Source: Macrothele yani
Lineage: Eukaryota > Arthropoda > Arachnida > Araneae > Macrothelidae
NCBI GenBank assembly: GCA_039090855.1
Contig: CM077007.1
Span: 13,379,515-13,443,514, forward strand
DNA: 64,000 bases
Direction: 5' to 3'
Part shown: one piece after another, positions 45,781-56,793 of the stretch
Numbering within the stretch: the stretch's first letter is position 1
Layout: every line of letters begins with the position of its first letter
The notes under the pieces: model-generated
Database searches by the model: none
Seen by the model: the letters and a program-made list of their open reading frames with translations, nothing else
What the model was told of the DNA's origin: nothing
Translations under genes and position numbers: made by a program

Positions 45781-47149
45781 TGTCATTTTTTAACCATTGT
45801 CTTTTCGTTTTAGCTGTTTAGATTTCCTTTCCCTTACCATGTAGTTGTTATTGAGACAAAAACACTGCGTGAAAAGTACATAAATATATAATCACAAAAA
45901 ATATCTGTTTCCGGGAAACAAAATTAGTGCTTTTAGATCAATTTTCTGCAAACTGCATCTTCATATAGAAAAATAAAATTAAAAGAACAGGCTAGTTTTT
46001 TTACTTCTCAAAACGCTCAAGCTAAAATATTTGGTTTCGCAGTGTTTCGTGATACAAATCGATACCTCGCGGTATCTGCTTTTATGTTATTAGATAAAGT
46101 CTTGAAATTTCTGAAAGTAGGGATGGGTTTGCAAAGCAAAACGGTTTTGGGAATGCCAGCTGATTTTACACCGAAGTACCCGAATAAAAAATAACTGCTG
46201 TTTGCCGCCTGGCTCTTGACAGGTTGTGTTGCAATTATCAATATGTTGACATGAGAAGAAGACAGCAGCGTTGCAATTGTCGCTTGTGTCAAGTTAGGTA
46301 ATAAAGGAATCCGTCGTATAATTATTGTTTCAAGAAACGTGTTTGTTGCTGTAAGCGACTTTCCGAAATTCGGAAAGTCGCTTCCAGCAACAAATACGGA
46401 GTAAAATATTTACACATTCAGCGAATGCTTTGAAATTGTTCTTTGCATATCTGAAGCTGTCGCTTGAAAATGACGGCAGTTTACAAATTATCACGTCTTC
46501 GTTCAGCTAAAAGAAGATACGCGGGCCTCTCAATATTTCGTTAAAACAAAAAGGTTTTATACATCATTTCCTCTTTTGTACCCAAGCTTTTAGTGAAATG
46601 TCACAAAGAAAGCATTTTGTCGTATGTAACACGAAGAACGGGATACAATAATTTAAGGAGGGTGTCTATCTTTTCTTTTCAATAAATGCTTTCAAAGGAT
46701 CAAAACTGTATGCTAAGGAATGCCTTGAGTGATACTCTTTCAAAACACTTTAAATTCTGAAAATAAAGTTAATGTATGCTCTTATTTTCATTACGGTGAC
46801 CTTACAGAGTTTCCGTAATGAAAGCAAGATCATACATTTTACATAGAAATTTAAAATTATCATTATGAATTTTAATGCCTGAAGAAAATACAGAAATTAA
46901 AATTAAAAAAAAAAAGAAAAAACATGCTCAACGATGAAACTTTTTATCGTGTCTTTGTTAAATATGTACATGCTAATTATTTATCATCGCTATGTCCATC
47001 TACAAACACCATATCTATGCACCTGGTAGCCTGATTTAAAATATCCTTTTTGCATTGCGAAACTTGAACTGTGACAACGAAGGTGTTAGTATGTTAGTAT
47101 GTTTCCTATGCACAATCATGCGGTTAGGGAGTAATTGCACCTGCTATTT
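45781..47149. other. no gene recognised apart from a palindrome
   Basis: AT-rich DNA containing the palindrome at 46342-46394. Confidence 0.5.
46342..46394. other. near-perfect 53-bp palindrome
   Basis: The arm TTTGTTGCTGTAAGCGACTT plus TCCGAA (46342-46367) and its complement (46369-46394) match at 25 of 26 positions with one central base. It could form a hairpin RNA or cruciform; no flanking element was recognised. Confidence 0.9.
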
Positions 47150-48300
47150 AATTCAAAATGTATTTTATTGCTTCTAAATATCCGATTCAAAATTTTATTG
47201 TTTTCTTCGATGCGTTTTAACGCGATGTCCAGTTTTCATACAGTTTCTACTCCAAATAATTCAGCTTTCTCTATTGGGGGCGTAAAAGTATGTTTTTCCC
47301 CATATCTCTTCTAAACGTCTGATTAGAAAAAAATATTTTTCAGTCGGGTGCCATTTGTGTCACATCTGATTGCAAGCATATCGCTTATGTGAATCGGATT
47401 GAAAACATTCTATTTATTCTGTATTCTGTATGCCATTGGACATAGTAAAGATTATAAGCATTATCCACTTTATATGATGCATAGTCTTCCCGCTAGGGGT
47501 CGTAGATATATAAAACTGGTTTGCACGTTATCTCAGCTTCCGAGCCGCGGATGGCTTAGTGGTTAGTGTTTCAGACTATCGATGCTGACGGCCCCCAGGC
47601 TGGACCCACTGGTTAAATGGGTATCCTTTCCTATGTCCTCCCTGAAATTCTCTCACCCATCTATGTGCAATATCGTACTTGTACGGTGGCGCCATCTACT
47701 GTACTCTAATCTCACTACAAACTGTTCTGTCAAAAGTCGCTAGACTTGCTCTCATTCCTTCCGTTTCTGTGTCCTGCCCAAAAGGCGATCTCGCTGTAGG
47801 TGGCTGGGACCTAAACTCTACTACCTGTGGACGGAAGTCCTACAAGAAAAAAAAATGACGCTGACCCTACCTCAGCTTCCAAAAAAGTCGCATTTGAAAA
47901 CAACAATTCTCTTCGTATAGCTGCATGATTCCAGGAGAAATATAATGCGTATAGTTTCTACCCTTTCATGATACACAGTTCTAACACTACAGGCTTCTGT
48001 ATATATTTCTATTTGCAAGAGTATCCCCTCTTTTAGAAATCCGCACGAAACAGTTCTTTCTTTGTCTGATACTCTTCAGTATGAGAAACATTTGGTGCCC
48101 ATTATCTTCAAGTAAGTCAGTTTTCTAACTAGAGAGAATCAAGTTAAATTGCGTTTTTATCTGTACCTCTGCTTCTAATTCTCGATCTGCAATATTCACT
48201 TTGCTTTGGATATCTTCTAGTATGAAGAATGTTTTGCACACAGATAAATTGTGAATTTTCATAAAGCACTTTTCTGCCGCGAATGGGCGTAAGGAGCTGT
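47150..48300 (+). repeat. diverged second stretch of the CTCF-core satellite
   Basis: Three recognisable cores, CTATTGGGGGCGTAAAAG (47271), CCCGCTAGGGGTCGTAGAT (47489) and GCCGCGAATGGGCGTAAGG (48276), sit in the same text as the 956-2545 array (TATCTC-CTTCTAA, CGATTTGAAAA-like blocks). Spacing is irregular and one unit is split by the SINE at 47542. Cores are less CTCF-like than in the first array. Confidence 0.7.
47542..47870 (+). mobile_element. tRNA-derived SINE (SINE-3), complete
   Basis: Head GAGCCGCGGATGGCTTAGTG (A box TGGCTTAGTGG) with a decayed B box GCTGGACCC, a body of about 250 bp unlike SINE-1, and a tail AAGAAAAAAAAATGACGCTG. The 10-bp repeat CTCAGCTTCC at 47532-47541 and 47871-47880 is the TSD, and its removal restores the satellite unit phrase TATCTCAGCTTCC. 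Confidence 0.85.
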
Positions 48301-49343
48301 TCGTATATGCAAAAGTTGTACCGATTCTGAAAGGTCAAGTGTTTTTTGTTTTTTTTCAACTGGTTCCATTCACTATAAAGTAAACAGCGCGCATTCTGGA
48401 TCGTCAATAATGCACAGTTTTTCAGCAAGGGATGTAAATTTATTTTCTTTATCGTTGATTTCCTTCTTTTCCAAAAATCCACTACGGGTTTTGTGTGTGT
48501 TTGTGTGTATGTATTCCGGAAAGAATTCAAAACATGTGCTCATTAGACACGAGATTTCGATGTCAACTTCCTTGTTTAGCAGTTGTACATCTAAGGACTA
48601 CAATTTAGTTAATTCTCCCATTTTTGGAAAGTAGCCGAAGTACATAGATGTGATGATGTAAAAGCAAATAAAAAGAAAGGGAATGTGCTTACTTGTTCAA
48701 AAATAAGTTGATATGTGAGCAATAATTTCTGTCTTGATGTATGCAATATAAATTCTGAATTTTTGTATATTCATTTCAAATTTTCCAGTAGGACAGTAAA
48801 ACCCGATTGATCGAGGCATTGATGAAGCTCACAGTCAGTTCATTAAAATTTCGAATACTGTATTCATACTTTCATGTTCCTCGTTTTAAGGAAAATGAAC
48901 TTTTTCTGTCGTAAAGTAGAAACCTCAGATTCTGTAACTCTTAATGCTTCGTGTTACGCTATCTCTGAAAATTTGTTAATGTGAACATTTACTGAATGTA
49001 AAAACTCAGTTTACCTACCGAATGCATACGCGAATATGGTTACTCAGAATTCTGAATTAATCGGGAGGTTCACGCAAATAGCAATGCTCTGATCGAATGA
49101 ATCACTGTGTACATTATAAAATTCAATTATATTATTCAGCCGACATTATAAAATTCAATTATGACACAATCAGTAAAGCAATTGTGTACTGAACCAACAT
49201 TGCGTGAATTAAGAGCGTTTTTAATTCACAGATGAGGACAGTGTCACAACGTCTAATCTGTCAATATACGACATGATCTGATGAACTTCTTCTTGCAATA
49301 ATAAGTCTTAGTAATAAATGAAGTCATGGCTTTCCTAGATGAT
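48301..49343. other. no gene recognised
   Basis: AT-rich DNA; nothing recognised. Confidence 0.5.
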
Positions 49344-49406
49344 CACATGATAGTTACATTAAACAGATTATGGGAATAACTTAGGAATAAGGATGTTAAT
49401 TCTTAG

Positions 49407-49447
49407 CGTCAAATTTTCGGGTAGTAACCCTACCCTTCATGAGGACG
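49407..49447 (-). ncRNA. hammerhead ribozyme motif, core mutated
   Basis: Left-arm counterpart with the same stems. The core reads CTCATGA instead of CTGATGA, a change of the conserved G that should abolish cleavage. GAAA, stem II (GGGTA / TACCC) and stem I (CGTC / GACG) are retained. Confidence 0.78.
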
Positions 49448-49451
49448 AACA

Positions 49452-49629
49452 CTACAGTAAGTTTTGCCAACCTTGGGTAAAACTACAACCTTTAAAATCA
49501 TTTAATGTAGTTCCTCCTCTTCTCTCAATCTGAAGACCTTCCAACTGTTTTCTCTTGAAGAAATGCTTTCGGTGGGTCAGAATTTCTACTGAGTCCCATA
49601 GGATTTTATGTCCAGTAGATTGAACATGT
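49452..49629 (-). pseudogene. Penelope-like GIY-YIG endonuclease C-terminus, left arm
   Basis: Frame: RHVQSTGHKILWDSVEILTH, RKHFFKRKQLEGLQIERRGG, then LNDFKGCSF and WQNLL followed by a stop at 49452. H-TGH-I-W and KR--LE---I-R---LN are the conserved C-terminal signatures of the GIY-YIG nuclease domain in Penelope-like elements, which cuts the target to prime reverse transcription. The GIY-YIG box itself is missing. Confidence 0.82.
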
Positions 49630-49654
49630 CTGAACATGCCGCCTGACCTTGACA

Positions 49655-49833
49655 GACATGTTCAATCTACTGGACATAAAATCCTATGGAACTCAGTAGA
49701 AATTCTGACCCACCGAAAGCGTTTCTGCAAGAGAAAACTTTTGGAAGGTCTTGAGATTGAGAGAAGAAAAGGAACTACTTTAAATGATTTTAAAGGTTGT
49801 AGTTTTACCTATGGTTGGCAACAGTTACTGTAG
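49655..49833 (+). pseudogene. Penelope-like GIY-YIG endonuclease C-terminus, right arm
   Basis: Frame: DRHVQSTGHKILWNSVEILT, HRKRFCKRKLLEGLEIERRK, then LNDFKGCSFTYGWQQLL and a TAG at 49831-49833. It matches the left-arm reading with about ten substitutions, no shift and no stop, so both copies came from a coding source not long ago. Truncated at the same point as the left arm. Confidence 0.85.
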
Positions 49834-49837
49834 TGTT

Positions 49838-49878
49838 CGTCCTGATGAAGGGTATGGTTACTACCCGAAAATTTGACG
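49838..49878 (+). ncRNA. hammerhead ribozyme motif, complete core
   Basis: Stem I CGTC (49838-49841) pairs with GACG (49875-49878). The core CTGATGA is at 49842-49848. Stem II GGGTA / TACCC (49850-49854, 49862-49866) has a 7-nt loop. GAAA is at 49867-49870, and the minimal stem III AA / TT is followed by T, the predicted cleavage position 3' of 49874. A two-base palindromic stem III fits the dimer-acting hammerheads reported in Penelope-like elements. Activity is inferred from base pairing only. Confidence 0.8.
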
Positions 49879-49940
49879 CTAAGAATTAACATCCTTATTC
49901 CTAAGTAATTCCCATAATCTGTCTAATGTAACTATCACAT

Positions 49941-50436
49941 AATAAGTATATTTGATGAAATTCAGTTATCTTCTGAATTTTGCAAAACATCATTTCTCTG
50001 CATTTAATTCCTTGTAAAGATCGATAGTATTGCTCTAAGATCAAAGTCGGTCAAGAGGAAAGAGCAGTAATATGGTCTTGGACGTCGTGATGAATCGGAG
50101 TTGCATAGAAGATGTGAACAAATTATAGAATGGAGCGCAGTAAGAAGGGCTAATGAATCACGAAGGGTAACTGAGCATAGAGTTGAGATGAGCAGAAAAA
50201 GATCGCCCAGTTTTTCTGAAAAAGTTGGAACATGAAATGATCAGATACAAAGAAATGATAAAGAAAGTCATTGGTTTTTCTCCAGGGCAGTGTGAAATTG
50301 GTCATTTTTTAAGGCAGGAAGATGAATAAGTCTTTCAGATGCTCGAAACTCCGAAACTTCATTCCATTGCTTCTAACATAAAATTTTAAACTGATTGGTC
50401 GTAAAAATGTTAAACTTCTTTACAGTCCATTGCAGC

Positions 50437-50473
<37 letters not shown>

Positions 50474-51539
50474 CTGTTTGGCGAAGTAATTTTTATGTTT
50501 GCCATACAACATGACGCATGAATTCGTAGCTGATAAAGCGCGCTCGTGCGCGCCATTTTCCAAAATGTAGTAATAACTTAAGATTAATTTTGTAAAACTT
50601 TTGAAAATACCTTAGATTGTTGTAACATCACAGACACTCGATTACAAAACAAAACATTTATTACTTTACACAAAAACATAAACTGGAATACACTCCGCGT
50701 TACAAACTGAACTTGTTGTCTTAGCCAAAGCTCGCCATGTCCTCCTCCTTCGATATCTCTCTCGCCACTCTCCTCATCACTCACCACACGCTCAAGTCAT
50801 TAAATGTCAATGTATCCTTCCGCACTTTTGTGCGTGGAAGTCGTACTTTACAACCCCTCCTCACTCCAGAGGAACTTTTTCCAGTGGTAAAAAGTTCTTG
50901 TCATTTTACAATACAATAGTCATAGTTCACACAATGAGTCATAATCCATTTACAAAGAGAAATATATGAGTTAATTTAACAATCATCTTTACGTGTTTTC
51001 CAACAATTTCTATGTAGTATATATCACAACCAAAAAAAAAAAAAAAAAAAAAAAATGTTTTCACTAGCAGACACATAAATGCTTGATGAATTTGCCAAAC
51101 TTTGCTCTTAATCTTCCTGACAGCAGTACGATTTTAGTCTCATAATCAAGATTGTTAGTTATTCCTAAATAAAAAAAATCTATAATTGATGAAAGCCTTT
51201 TATGTAACGTAGTAAGCCACTTATCAGCTGTACGAAGATCCGGCCTTTAGTCAGCAGAGAGCAAATAGATGCCTCAATTCATCAAAAATAAACTAACTAT
51301 TTGCTATAAACTCTTGAATGAAAACACTTGAACATTTAATAAATATCTCCACACAAATGTAATAACCCACTATTCCAACACGCACATCCTCCATACATCA
51401 CCGAAATTGTTGTTGTTCTGTCAAGGATCAAACTGCGTAGAAGACATGCCGACGTCAGCAGAACAGTGATCCAGGCAACGCTCGCTAGAGCAAACAAATA
51501 ACAAGTTAGTAAAATCATGCAATGCATTGATTATGATAC
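49941..51539. other. no gene recognised; GA and A runs
   Basis: Contains (GA)n at 50442-50468 and a 24-bp A run at 51032-51055. A lysine- and arginine-rich reading at 50040-50260 (SKSVKRKEQ, RRCEQIIEWSAVRRANES) is broken by stops and not recognised. Confidence 0.5.
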
Positions 51540-52327
51540 GCTTTCCAACATACCAGAAATTATTACTCAAGTTATGAGGATAATGGCTGTGGAATAAATC
51601 TCGCTCCTGTGTCCTGGCCTTTGACCCCATTTCGATGATATTCCACAGAACCGGTTCAGTACACCTCAAGAATAACATACTAACGTTTTATCGCAATAGA
51701 AGCAGTTTTACGCAAGTTATGAGAATAATGGCTGTGGAATAAATCTTGCTTTTGTGCAATGACTTTTGACCCCCTTTCGTTGATATTCAACACAACCGGT
51801 TCACTATACCTCCGGAACAACATGATAACGTTTTGTCGCAATCGAAACATTTTTTGGTAAGTTATGATGCACAAGATCAATGGAATGGATCCCACTCCAG
51901 TGTCCTGACCTTTGACCCCATTTCGCCCATTTTCAATAGGGTTCGTCCCCAGTGGCTCCCTACCACATACTAAAATTTAATCGAAATCGAACAATTTTTA
52001 CGCAAGTTATGACGCATAAGGGCAATGGAAGAAATCCCGGTCTTATGTCCTGCCTGACCTTTAACCCCATTTCGCCCATTTTCATTAGGGTTCGTGCCTA
52101 GGTGGTTCCTGACCAAATACTAAATTTGCATCGAAATCGAACCATATTTACGAATATTATGACTCATAAAGGCAATGAAATGGATGCCACTTTTATGTCC
52201 TGACCTTTGATCCCATTCCAACCATTTTCATAAGGTTTCGTTCCCAGGTGGTTCCTTACCACATACCAAAATTTCATCGAAATCGAACCATTTTTACGCA
52301 AGTTATAACGCATAAGGGCAGAGAACT
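51540..52327. repeat. tandem array, unit about 147 bp, five and a half copies
   Basis: Units start near 51619, 51765, 51910, 52057 and 52205 with TTTGACCCCATTTCG, continue with a CCCATTTTCA-TAGGGTTCGT or GATATTC-CA block, ATCGAAATCGAACCATTTTT, ACGCAAGTTATGACGCATAA, and end in a phrase such as CTTATGTCCTGAC. Later units resemble each other more than the first two. The array stops abruptly at GCATAAGGGCA, where the Tc1 relic begins. Confidence 0.88.
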
Positions 52328-53386
52328 GAATTTGAGAAAGGAAAAATTGTTGAGTGTTATATTAATGGGTTGCCCATAAGAGAAACCGAAAAGCGTTTAA
52401 ACATACCCAAGTCAACTGATTTGGATGTACTAAATAAGTGGAAGACACATGGCGTGCTTGAAGCAGCAAAACGTACCGGCAGCCCAAAGAAAATCAGTGA
52501 TAGAGGACGTCAAAGCCTCAGGAGAGTCGCTACAGCTAATCGACGGAGTACTACACAAGACCTCAGTGTACAGGTGAGTAAAAATGCTGGAACCTCGGTA
52601 TGTACACGTACCATTCACAGATAACTTCATTCCATGGGTTACCGTGGTATTGCGGCTGCTCTTAAGAATTTCATCTCCACTCTGAATGCTACTCGTCGTT
52701 TAGCATGGTGTAAAGAACATTTATCGTGGACCGTAGATCAATGGAAACGGGTTCTATGGACTGAGGAATCCAGACACATAATCCATCAGTCTGATGGCCG
52801 TGTGTGTGTATGGCGGTAGCCGGGGGAACGCTATTTACCACAGTGTACTGTTCCTACCATCAGGTTTGGTGCTGTCAGTTTACTCGTGGGGGGGGGGGGT
52901 TTGGTGGTATGATCCCGGCCCATTGGTTATCGTGGACAAACCTTTTACCTCGATATTCTGGACAATTATGCACTACCAACTCTGTGACAATACTAAGTAA
53001 CCGAGCCTTGTTGGTACCAGCAGGATAATGCACCGAGCCATAAAGCAAGGTCTGTTACGGCGTGGTTTGACGATAATTCCGATTCGTGTGTGGAGTGGCC
53101 AGCACAGAGCCCTGATCTTAATCCCATAGAGCACCAACGGGATGAATTAGAGCGCCGCATAAGAAGTTTCGAACCAAGTCCTACTGCTAAGCAACAGTTA
53201 GCGGCAGCATTGTGTACTGAATGGAAGCGCATACCTATCGCTGTGTTCCAAAACCTTGTCGAAAGCCTGTCTCGAAGGGTCAGTGCATGCATTAAGGCCA
53301 AAGGACCGACACCGTACTAATGTATGTCAATAAATGCTATGTTGTGTTTCTCTTCTAGGTGTCCGGTGACTTTTGTCAATATAGTG
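52328..53386 (+). pseudogene. Tc1-like transposon relic, 5'-truncated, with transposase
   Basis: The right end GACTTTTGTCAATATAGTG (ending 53386) is followed by TA and resembles the right end of the Tc1 at 8205-10568. The left terminus is missing; the sequence begins in the coding region: ETEKRLNIPKSTDLDVLNKW (52382 onward), then SPKKISDRGRQSLRRVA and a second DNA-binding part. After a TAA, LWTEESRHIIHQSDGRVCVW shows the first catalytic motif with Glu in place of Asp (WTDES expected). QQDNAPSH and LNPIEHQRDELE carry the second Asp and the Glu. It ends IKAKGPTPY at a TAA, 53320. Several frames are needed, and a 10-bp G run at 52890 marks one shift. Confidence 0.88.
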
Positions 53387-53388
53387 TA

Positions 53389-54099
53389 CGTTAAAACACA
53401 TTATTTGGCTATCAAAACAAATACGAAGGGCAGATGAAAGAATGATCCCGCAAATGTTTATGTTCTTTAAACAAATGAAAAAGCCATAACGCACTTTTTC
53501 GATTGCGTTCAAATTTCCGATGATAATATAGTGCAGCACCGGATAAACTAAATCACGCTTTACTAAGAGCTTTGCTTTGATGCATAGAGGAATTTTTGAA
53601 GATCAGTGATTGACGGTAAATCTAACTCTTATCTTACTTTTGCAGTCTTACTGTGCGTGGATGTGCAGAATGAAGCGATGTAAATAAATAGCACTGTTTT
53701 ATTCCTTCATATTTCTTAACAAATACAGATCGCCATCTTAGTAAAAACATTTTGATTATTACATGTATTGATCCGACCAGATGATTACAATCTAGTTAGA
53801 TTAAAATGTCAAATAAAATTAGTTTCCTTTCCTAAATATGTATTATCGCTATACCTATCACTGAGTGGAAACATAGGAGGGCAGTCAGTGACCGCATTTG
53901 TTAAGTTTTATAATGAATACAGACATCCCATTCTTGTAATCGAATCCATCCGCACGACCCGCTTTATTTTTACGTTGTACTTTCTGAGAAATCAGATTTG
54001 AGTAACACTGAATGGATGCCGTAGTAATCTTTACCAAGAATAAATAATAACAGAACAGAAACTAGAAAGCTGAACCAAATCACAGTTTAAAAAAATATA
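53389..54099. other. no gene recognised
   Basis: AT-rich spacer between two Tc1 relics. Confidence 0.5.
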
Positions 54100-54248
54100 T
54101 ACACAGTCGAGTCAAACTATTGTGACCACCTCCTACTTTTGACGTCAACAGCGCGTAGCCAATGAAAGTAGGCACGTGTCGTGAGCTGGCTTAGAGGGTA
54201 TATAAGGTGTGCTGTGGGCATTCTGAAAACATATCCCTCGTTGCTGTC

Positions 54249-55305
54249 ATGGGTAAAAGGAGATATTTATCAGATTTGCAAAAAGGGATGATTATCGGCT
54301 TTCGGGTCTAGGGTGGCAGTATTTCTGAAACAGCACAGTTTGTGAACTGTTCGCGTGCTGCTGTGGTTGAAGTGTATCGTGATTGGAGAAATGGCACCAT
54401 TGCGAATAAACGACGTAAAAACTGCGAAGCACCACGTGCCGTTGATGTGAAAGGTGAACGTCGGCTTCGAAGGTGCGTGAGAGCCGATCGACTCGCTACA
54501 GTGGAGCAATTCACTGGCCGAATGAAGCAGGGGGCTACCGGAAGTGTGTCTAAAACGACAGTTCAGCGAACCTTACTGGGTATGGGGCTCCGATGCAGAC
54601 AAATGGTCACTGCACCTATGCAGTGACCATCCGTCTGCAAAAGAAGGTGCATCGGCAGAAAAGACTTACATTTGTACGGCAGTATCGGAGTTGTACCTCC
54701 GCTGATTGACAAAGGATAGCCTTCTCCGATGAATCACGTTTTCTGCTTCATCGAACGGATGGACGTTGGCGTATAAGGCGAAAAACATCAGAGAACAAAC
54801 ACTCTTCAAACATTTCTGAAAAAACACAAACTGGTGAGGGCAGCGTTATGGTCTGGGGAATGTTTTCGTGGCATTCCCTTGGTCCATTCATAGCTGTGGA
54901 AGGCACTATGGATCGAATTCGTTATGAATCCATCTTTGCAGACCTCGTACACCCATACATGCTGATTGTCTTCCCTGGGGCGGATGGAATCTTCCAGCAC
55001 GACAATGCGACGTATCACACAGCTAGAAATGTCCAAGACTGGTTGGAAGAGCATGATGAAGACTTTAAAGTACTTCCCTGGCCATTAATTCCCCAGATTT
55101 AAACCCAATTGAGCATCTGTGGAACCACCTCGATCGCGTTGCTCGCTCTATGGATCCTCCATCACGCACCTTCCAGCAGCTGTCAGATGCACCGCAGTCA
55201 GCATGGCTCCACATACTGGTGATTACCTTCCAGCACCTTATTGAGTCACCTCCAGCATATCTAGTTGATGTCTGCGCTGCACACGGCGGTTACTATGGAT
55301 ATTAG
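54249..55305 (+). pseudogene. Tc1-like transposase, several lesions
   Basis: ATG at 54249 opens MGKRRYLSDLQKGMIIGFRV, then a TAG, then GGSISETAQFVNCSRAAVVE, a typical helix-turn-helix. A perfect 12-bp inverted repeat at 54603-54630 sits at the first frameshift. Downstream IAFSDESRFLLHRTDGRW (Asp, after an in-frame TGA), GSVMVWGMFSWHSLGPF and GIFQHDNATYHTA (Asp) are readable. A shift near 55085 breaks the proline-rich segment before LNPIEHLWNHLDR (Glu). The frame ends with AAHGGYYGY and TAG at 55303-55305. All three DD34E residues are kept. Confidence 0.9.
54603..54630. other. perfect 12-bp hairpin inside the transposase relic
   Basis: ATGGTCACTGCA, a four-base loop, then TGCAGTGACCAT. It coincides with the change of reading frame, so one arm is probably a templated duplication. 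Confidence 0.85.
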
Positions 55306-55553
55306 CTGGTGGTCAGAATAATGTGACTCGACCGTGTATTTTATATATACGTATGTGTGCTCCAACAAAGCAAAGATAATCACATTGTTGATGTTAATAT
55401 CCAAAAAGAAGTAATGAAAAGTGTGATAAGGCTTACATGCTTATGATCAGATCTTGGTTGAAGGTGGAGACTTGAAAAGAGAAGTGAATGTCAGAGTGCA
55501 AAGAAGACGGAATAACTGGACGAAAAACATGCCCTATGGTAAGAGGCTGAAGA

Positions 55554-56793
55554 CAGAGCTCTGCACGATCCTTATTTGATGAGCCCAACCCGGCTCAAAC
55601 CCGTGTGGTTGAGGCCCGGCCTGGCCCGTCAACTGCAGCTATATTTAGGCCCGGCCCGTGATGTACCATTTTGTATTATTTTGTCTTTCTATTGTATTTT
55701 GTTAAATTGTGAAAATTGAATAATGAAATCAGATATTATTGAAAATATTAAGTTGAATGTAAGCCTAAAAATATTAATTAAACTTTGGCAATTATCGAAG
55801 AGTATAACCTTTAAAGAGAGAGAGAGAGAGAGAAAAAAAGACTAAACTCGTTCACAATCTCCCTTCCTCTGAGCTAGTAGCGATAACACTACAAAAGTCA
55901 ATCCCTATACGCATAGAGATCTTGAGAGACAGGAAAACATATCTTGAGAGACAGCAAAAACAATCGATGTCACCCCACTCTCTCTTAGAAACACTCACAC
56001 TCTAACCCACTGCAGACATCCCCCAGTCTCCCATTCCACACAACACACACACACTCGCTCGGTGTAGAATCTTTCCTTTGACAACAAGCCAAAGTGCAGC
56101 AGACTACAGCCCTCGCCAGGGAAATTATGCATTCATCGGCCGCTCCTGTATGGAATAGTATTAGGAGGACTGCCCCTTACACGAACTTTAAAGAGACTGC
56201 CATCAGGGAAGCAGTCGAAATCCTTTCCAGCAAGCTAGCATGCAATGATATGTTCTCTACTGAACTCCAAATGGTTTGGCATGCGTTATTAAAAGATGGA
56301 AACACATCGCTGTGTGCCGTATAAAAACATGAAAAATATGCATGTAATATGCTCGTGACGTCGCCATGTTATTTTCAAAAAATCGTCTTTGTTCCTTATG
56401 GGTTCCAATTCCCTGCATTTTTATGTCTACCATCATATTGAAAAAGTCCCAGTAGAATGCGAATGCTTGGCGAATCTTTGTGCTTAATACACCACAAAAA
56501 TAAACTGATTTCATACACTATATGCGTTTCTTGAGTATTATCAGCAAAAGTGAATTTACAACTTAATACCTACAGATGGTAAAAACACTGTGAGTGCCTT
56601 TCTTCGGTTCTGTGATTAAGTCCTGGGCTATGTCATGGAAGTACGTGAAGCCAGCAAAACAGTTAAATAGACCAGGAAATCGGGAAACACGATTCTTTCG
56701 TTTCTCTATCATTGCGATAAAAAAGAAGAGGTCGACCGGTTCTGTTCTCTAAACTAAAAAAGCCCGATCCGGCCCAGCTCGCGCAGATCTCTA
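55554..56793. mobile_element. hAT-like element, non-autonomous
   Basis: Ends CAGAGCTCTGCACGATCC (55554) and, reversed, TAGAGATCTGCGCGAGCTGG (56793) are imperfect inverted repeats of the (C/T)AGAG type usual for hAT. The flanks GCTGAAGA (55546-55553) and GCTGAAGG (56794-56801) are an 8-bp TSD with one change, the hAT length. GC-rich subterminal phrases (GGCCCGGCCTGGCCCG at 55611, AGCCCGATCCGGCCCAGC at 56761) are present at both ends. A 76-codon frame at 56094-56324 was not recognised. At 1240 bp it is too short for a full transposase. Confidence 0.82.

Larger units (their letters stand above)
49344..49940. mobile_element. head-to-head pair of 5'-truncated Penelope-like ends
   Basis: Two arms of about 285 bp (49344-49629 minus, 49655-49940 plus) are inverted copies separated by about 25 bp. 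Each arm holds, reading outward, the last ~60 codons of a GIY-YIG endonuclease, a stop, a hammerhead motif and an end block CTAAGAATTAACATCCTTAT. This matches the end of a Penelope-like element: endonuclease C-terminus then a pseudo-LTR with ribozyme. The arms differ by scattered substitutions. Inverted and tandem truncated arrangements are common in this class. No TSD was found. Confidence 0.85.
54102..55336 (+). mobile_element. Tc1-like transposon, both ends present
   Basis: Left CACAGTCGAGTCAAACTATT and right AATAATGTGACTCGACCGTG are inverted repeats (about 30 bp with mismatches, inner TTGTGACCACC / GGTGGTCAG). TA at 54100-54101 and 55337-55338. Length 1235 bp. A TATATAAG box lies at 54199-54206, upstream of the ATG. 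Confidence 0.92.

Noticed and set aside
50040..50330. Basic protein fragment (VKRKEQ, RRANESRRVTEH)
   Set aside because: Interrupted by stops and without recognisable family; could be debris of any transposase.
54195..54210. Host promoter TATA box
   Set aside because: Lies within the Tc1 5' region just upstream of its transposase start.
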